Shown: positions 6,788 to 6,949 of the stretch, piece by piece | Position numbering within the stretch: the first letter of the stretch is position 1 | Layout: every line of letters starts with the position of its first letter | NCBI GenBank assembly: GCA_025924845.1 | Contig: JAICHN010000278.1 | Coordinates: forward strand, 1 to 6,949 | Reading direction: 5' to 3' | Source: Chloroflexota bacterium | Lineage (GTDB): Bacteria > Chloroflexota > UBA5177 > JANWHV01 | DNA: 6,949 nucleotides | Position numbers and translations under genes: made by a program | The notes under the pieces: generated by a model | The model's database searches: none | What the model was told of the DNA's origin: nothing | What the model saw: the letters and a program-made list of their open reading frames with translations, nothing else

Positions 6788-6849
6788 TTATCATCTTGAT
6801 AAATCATCATCTGGGGTGCCGGGCCTGCCCGCACCCTGTCTTTATCAAG
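6788..6849. promoter_or_regulatory. Nested inverted repeats upstream of the ABC operon (candidate operator or structured leader)
   Basis: TTATCA (6788-6793) and TGATAA (6797-6802) form a 15-bp palindrome with a 3-bp centre. The right arm extends to CTTGATAAA (6795-6803), which is also perfectly complementary to TTTATCAAG (6841-6849). Between these outer arms lies a GC-rich hairpin: GGGTGC (6814-6819) pairs with GCACCC (6831-6836), and GGG (6821-6823) pairs with CCC (6828-6830) around a CCTG loop, with C6820 bulged. The TTATCA half-site thus occurs three times just ahead of the ATPase ribosome binding site. It could be an operator for a dimeric repressor, possibly with a looped second site, or a folded mRNA leader. 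No regulator gene is present in the window. Confidence 0.5.
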
Positions 6850-6869
6850 CCTAGACCCTGTGCTCCAGC

Positions 6870-6888
6870 GCCGTAAGGTGCCGTAGGG
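6870..6888. repeat. Short direct repeat, GCCGTARGG twice
   Basis: GCCGTAAGG (6870-6878) and GCCGTAGGG (6880-6888) are two 9-bp copies with one mismatch, set 10 bp apart, which is about one helical turn. They lie between the DosR-box-like element and the nested inverted repeats in the operon leader. Tandem half-sites on one DNA face could bind an activator, but two copies this short may be chance. I see no clear -35/-10 pair in the leader. Confidence 0.3.
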
Positions 6889-6899
6889 CATGTAGTCTG

Positions 6900-6913
6900 G
6901 GGCCAAAAGTCCC
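6900..6913 (-). promoter_or_regulatory. DosR/DevR-box-like element upstream of the ABC operon
   Basis: On the - strand this reads GGGACTTTTGGCCC. Compared with the DosR (DevR) core GGGACTTTAGTCCC it matches 12 of 14 positions, and it keeps the GGG..C....G.CCC symmetry. It lies about 136 nt upstream of the ATPase GTG start, a reasonable place for an activator of the NarL/DosR response-regulator family. The wider flanks (TA before and CA after) do not match the TTS/SAA consensus. Identification is from the motif alone. Confidence 0.35.
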
Positions 6914-6949
6914 TACCTTGCCAACCTACTCGTCACGTTCCCTTCACTC

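Noticed and set aside
6765..6794. ATG 6794 or ATG 6785 as the start of the ATPase
   Set aside because: Neither has a ribosome binding site, the added residues ([10 protein letters not shown]) look unlike the family N-terminus, and a strong site lies just before GTG 6764.
6845..6877. TTACGG, 17-bp spacer, TAGGCT on the - strand as a promoter for the ABC operon
   Set aside because: The spacing is right but both hexamers match the consensus poorly, and such matches are expected by chance in a leader of this length.

Overview
The window looks like bacterial chromosome of moderately high G+C (about 60% by eye). The best guess at origin is a Chloroflexota-like lineage. That rests on the style of the very large FtsX-type permease (an extra N-terminal helix, then an 'LRNIPRRPAQT' segment) and on a trehalose/maltose-type binding protein without a lipobox. 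It is an inference from remembered family resemblance, not a database result.

Left part, + strand (about 10-1064). A two-gene type II toxin-antitoxin module starts the window: a BrnT-family ribonuclease toxin (45-314), then a CopG/ribbon-helix-helix antitoxin whose ATG overlaps the toxin stop by one base (314-640). An AT-rich imperfect palindrome at 10-27 is a plausible autoregulatory operator. Right after the antitoxin stop, and in the same frame, comes a sequence that translates as a response-regulator receiver (REC) domain. It has no convincing start codon and is split by a frameshift near 896-903, so I call it a pseudogene (641-1064). A weak stem near 1081-1117 lies at the convergence point.

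Right part, - strand (6764 down to 1118). Three genes read leftwards and look like one operon: a LolD/MacB-type ABC ATPase (6009-6764), a 1150-residue two-module FtsX-type ABC permease (2522-5974), and a 452-residue family 1 solute-binding protein (1118-2476). Gaps are 34 and 45 nt. The ATPase and permease form a mechanotransmission-type ABC transporter, a class that drives lipoprotein release, peptide or antibiotic export, or signalling rather than import. The binding protein belongs to a family that normally serves MalFG-type sugar importers, none of which is present here, so the pairing is unusual.

The leader of this operon (6765-6949) has notable structure. TTATCA/TGATAA half-sites form a short palindrome and a nested long stem-loop just before the ATPase ribosome binding site. 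Further upstream is a 14-bp element matching the DosR/DevR box at 12 of 14 positions, and a short direct repeat with a 10-bp period. I see no RNA genes, mobile elements or CRISPR arrays. The two transcription units converge around 1064-1118.
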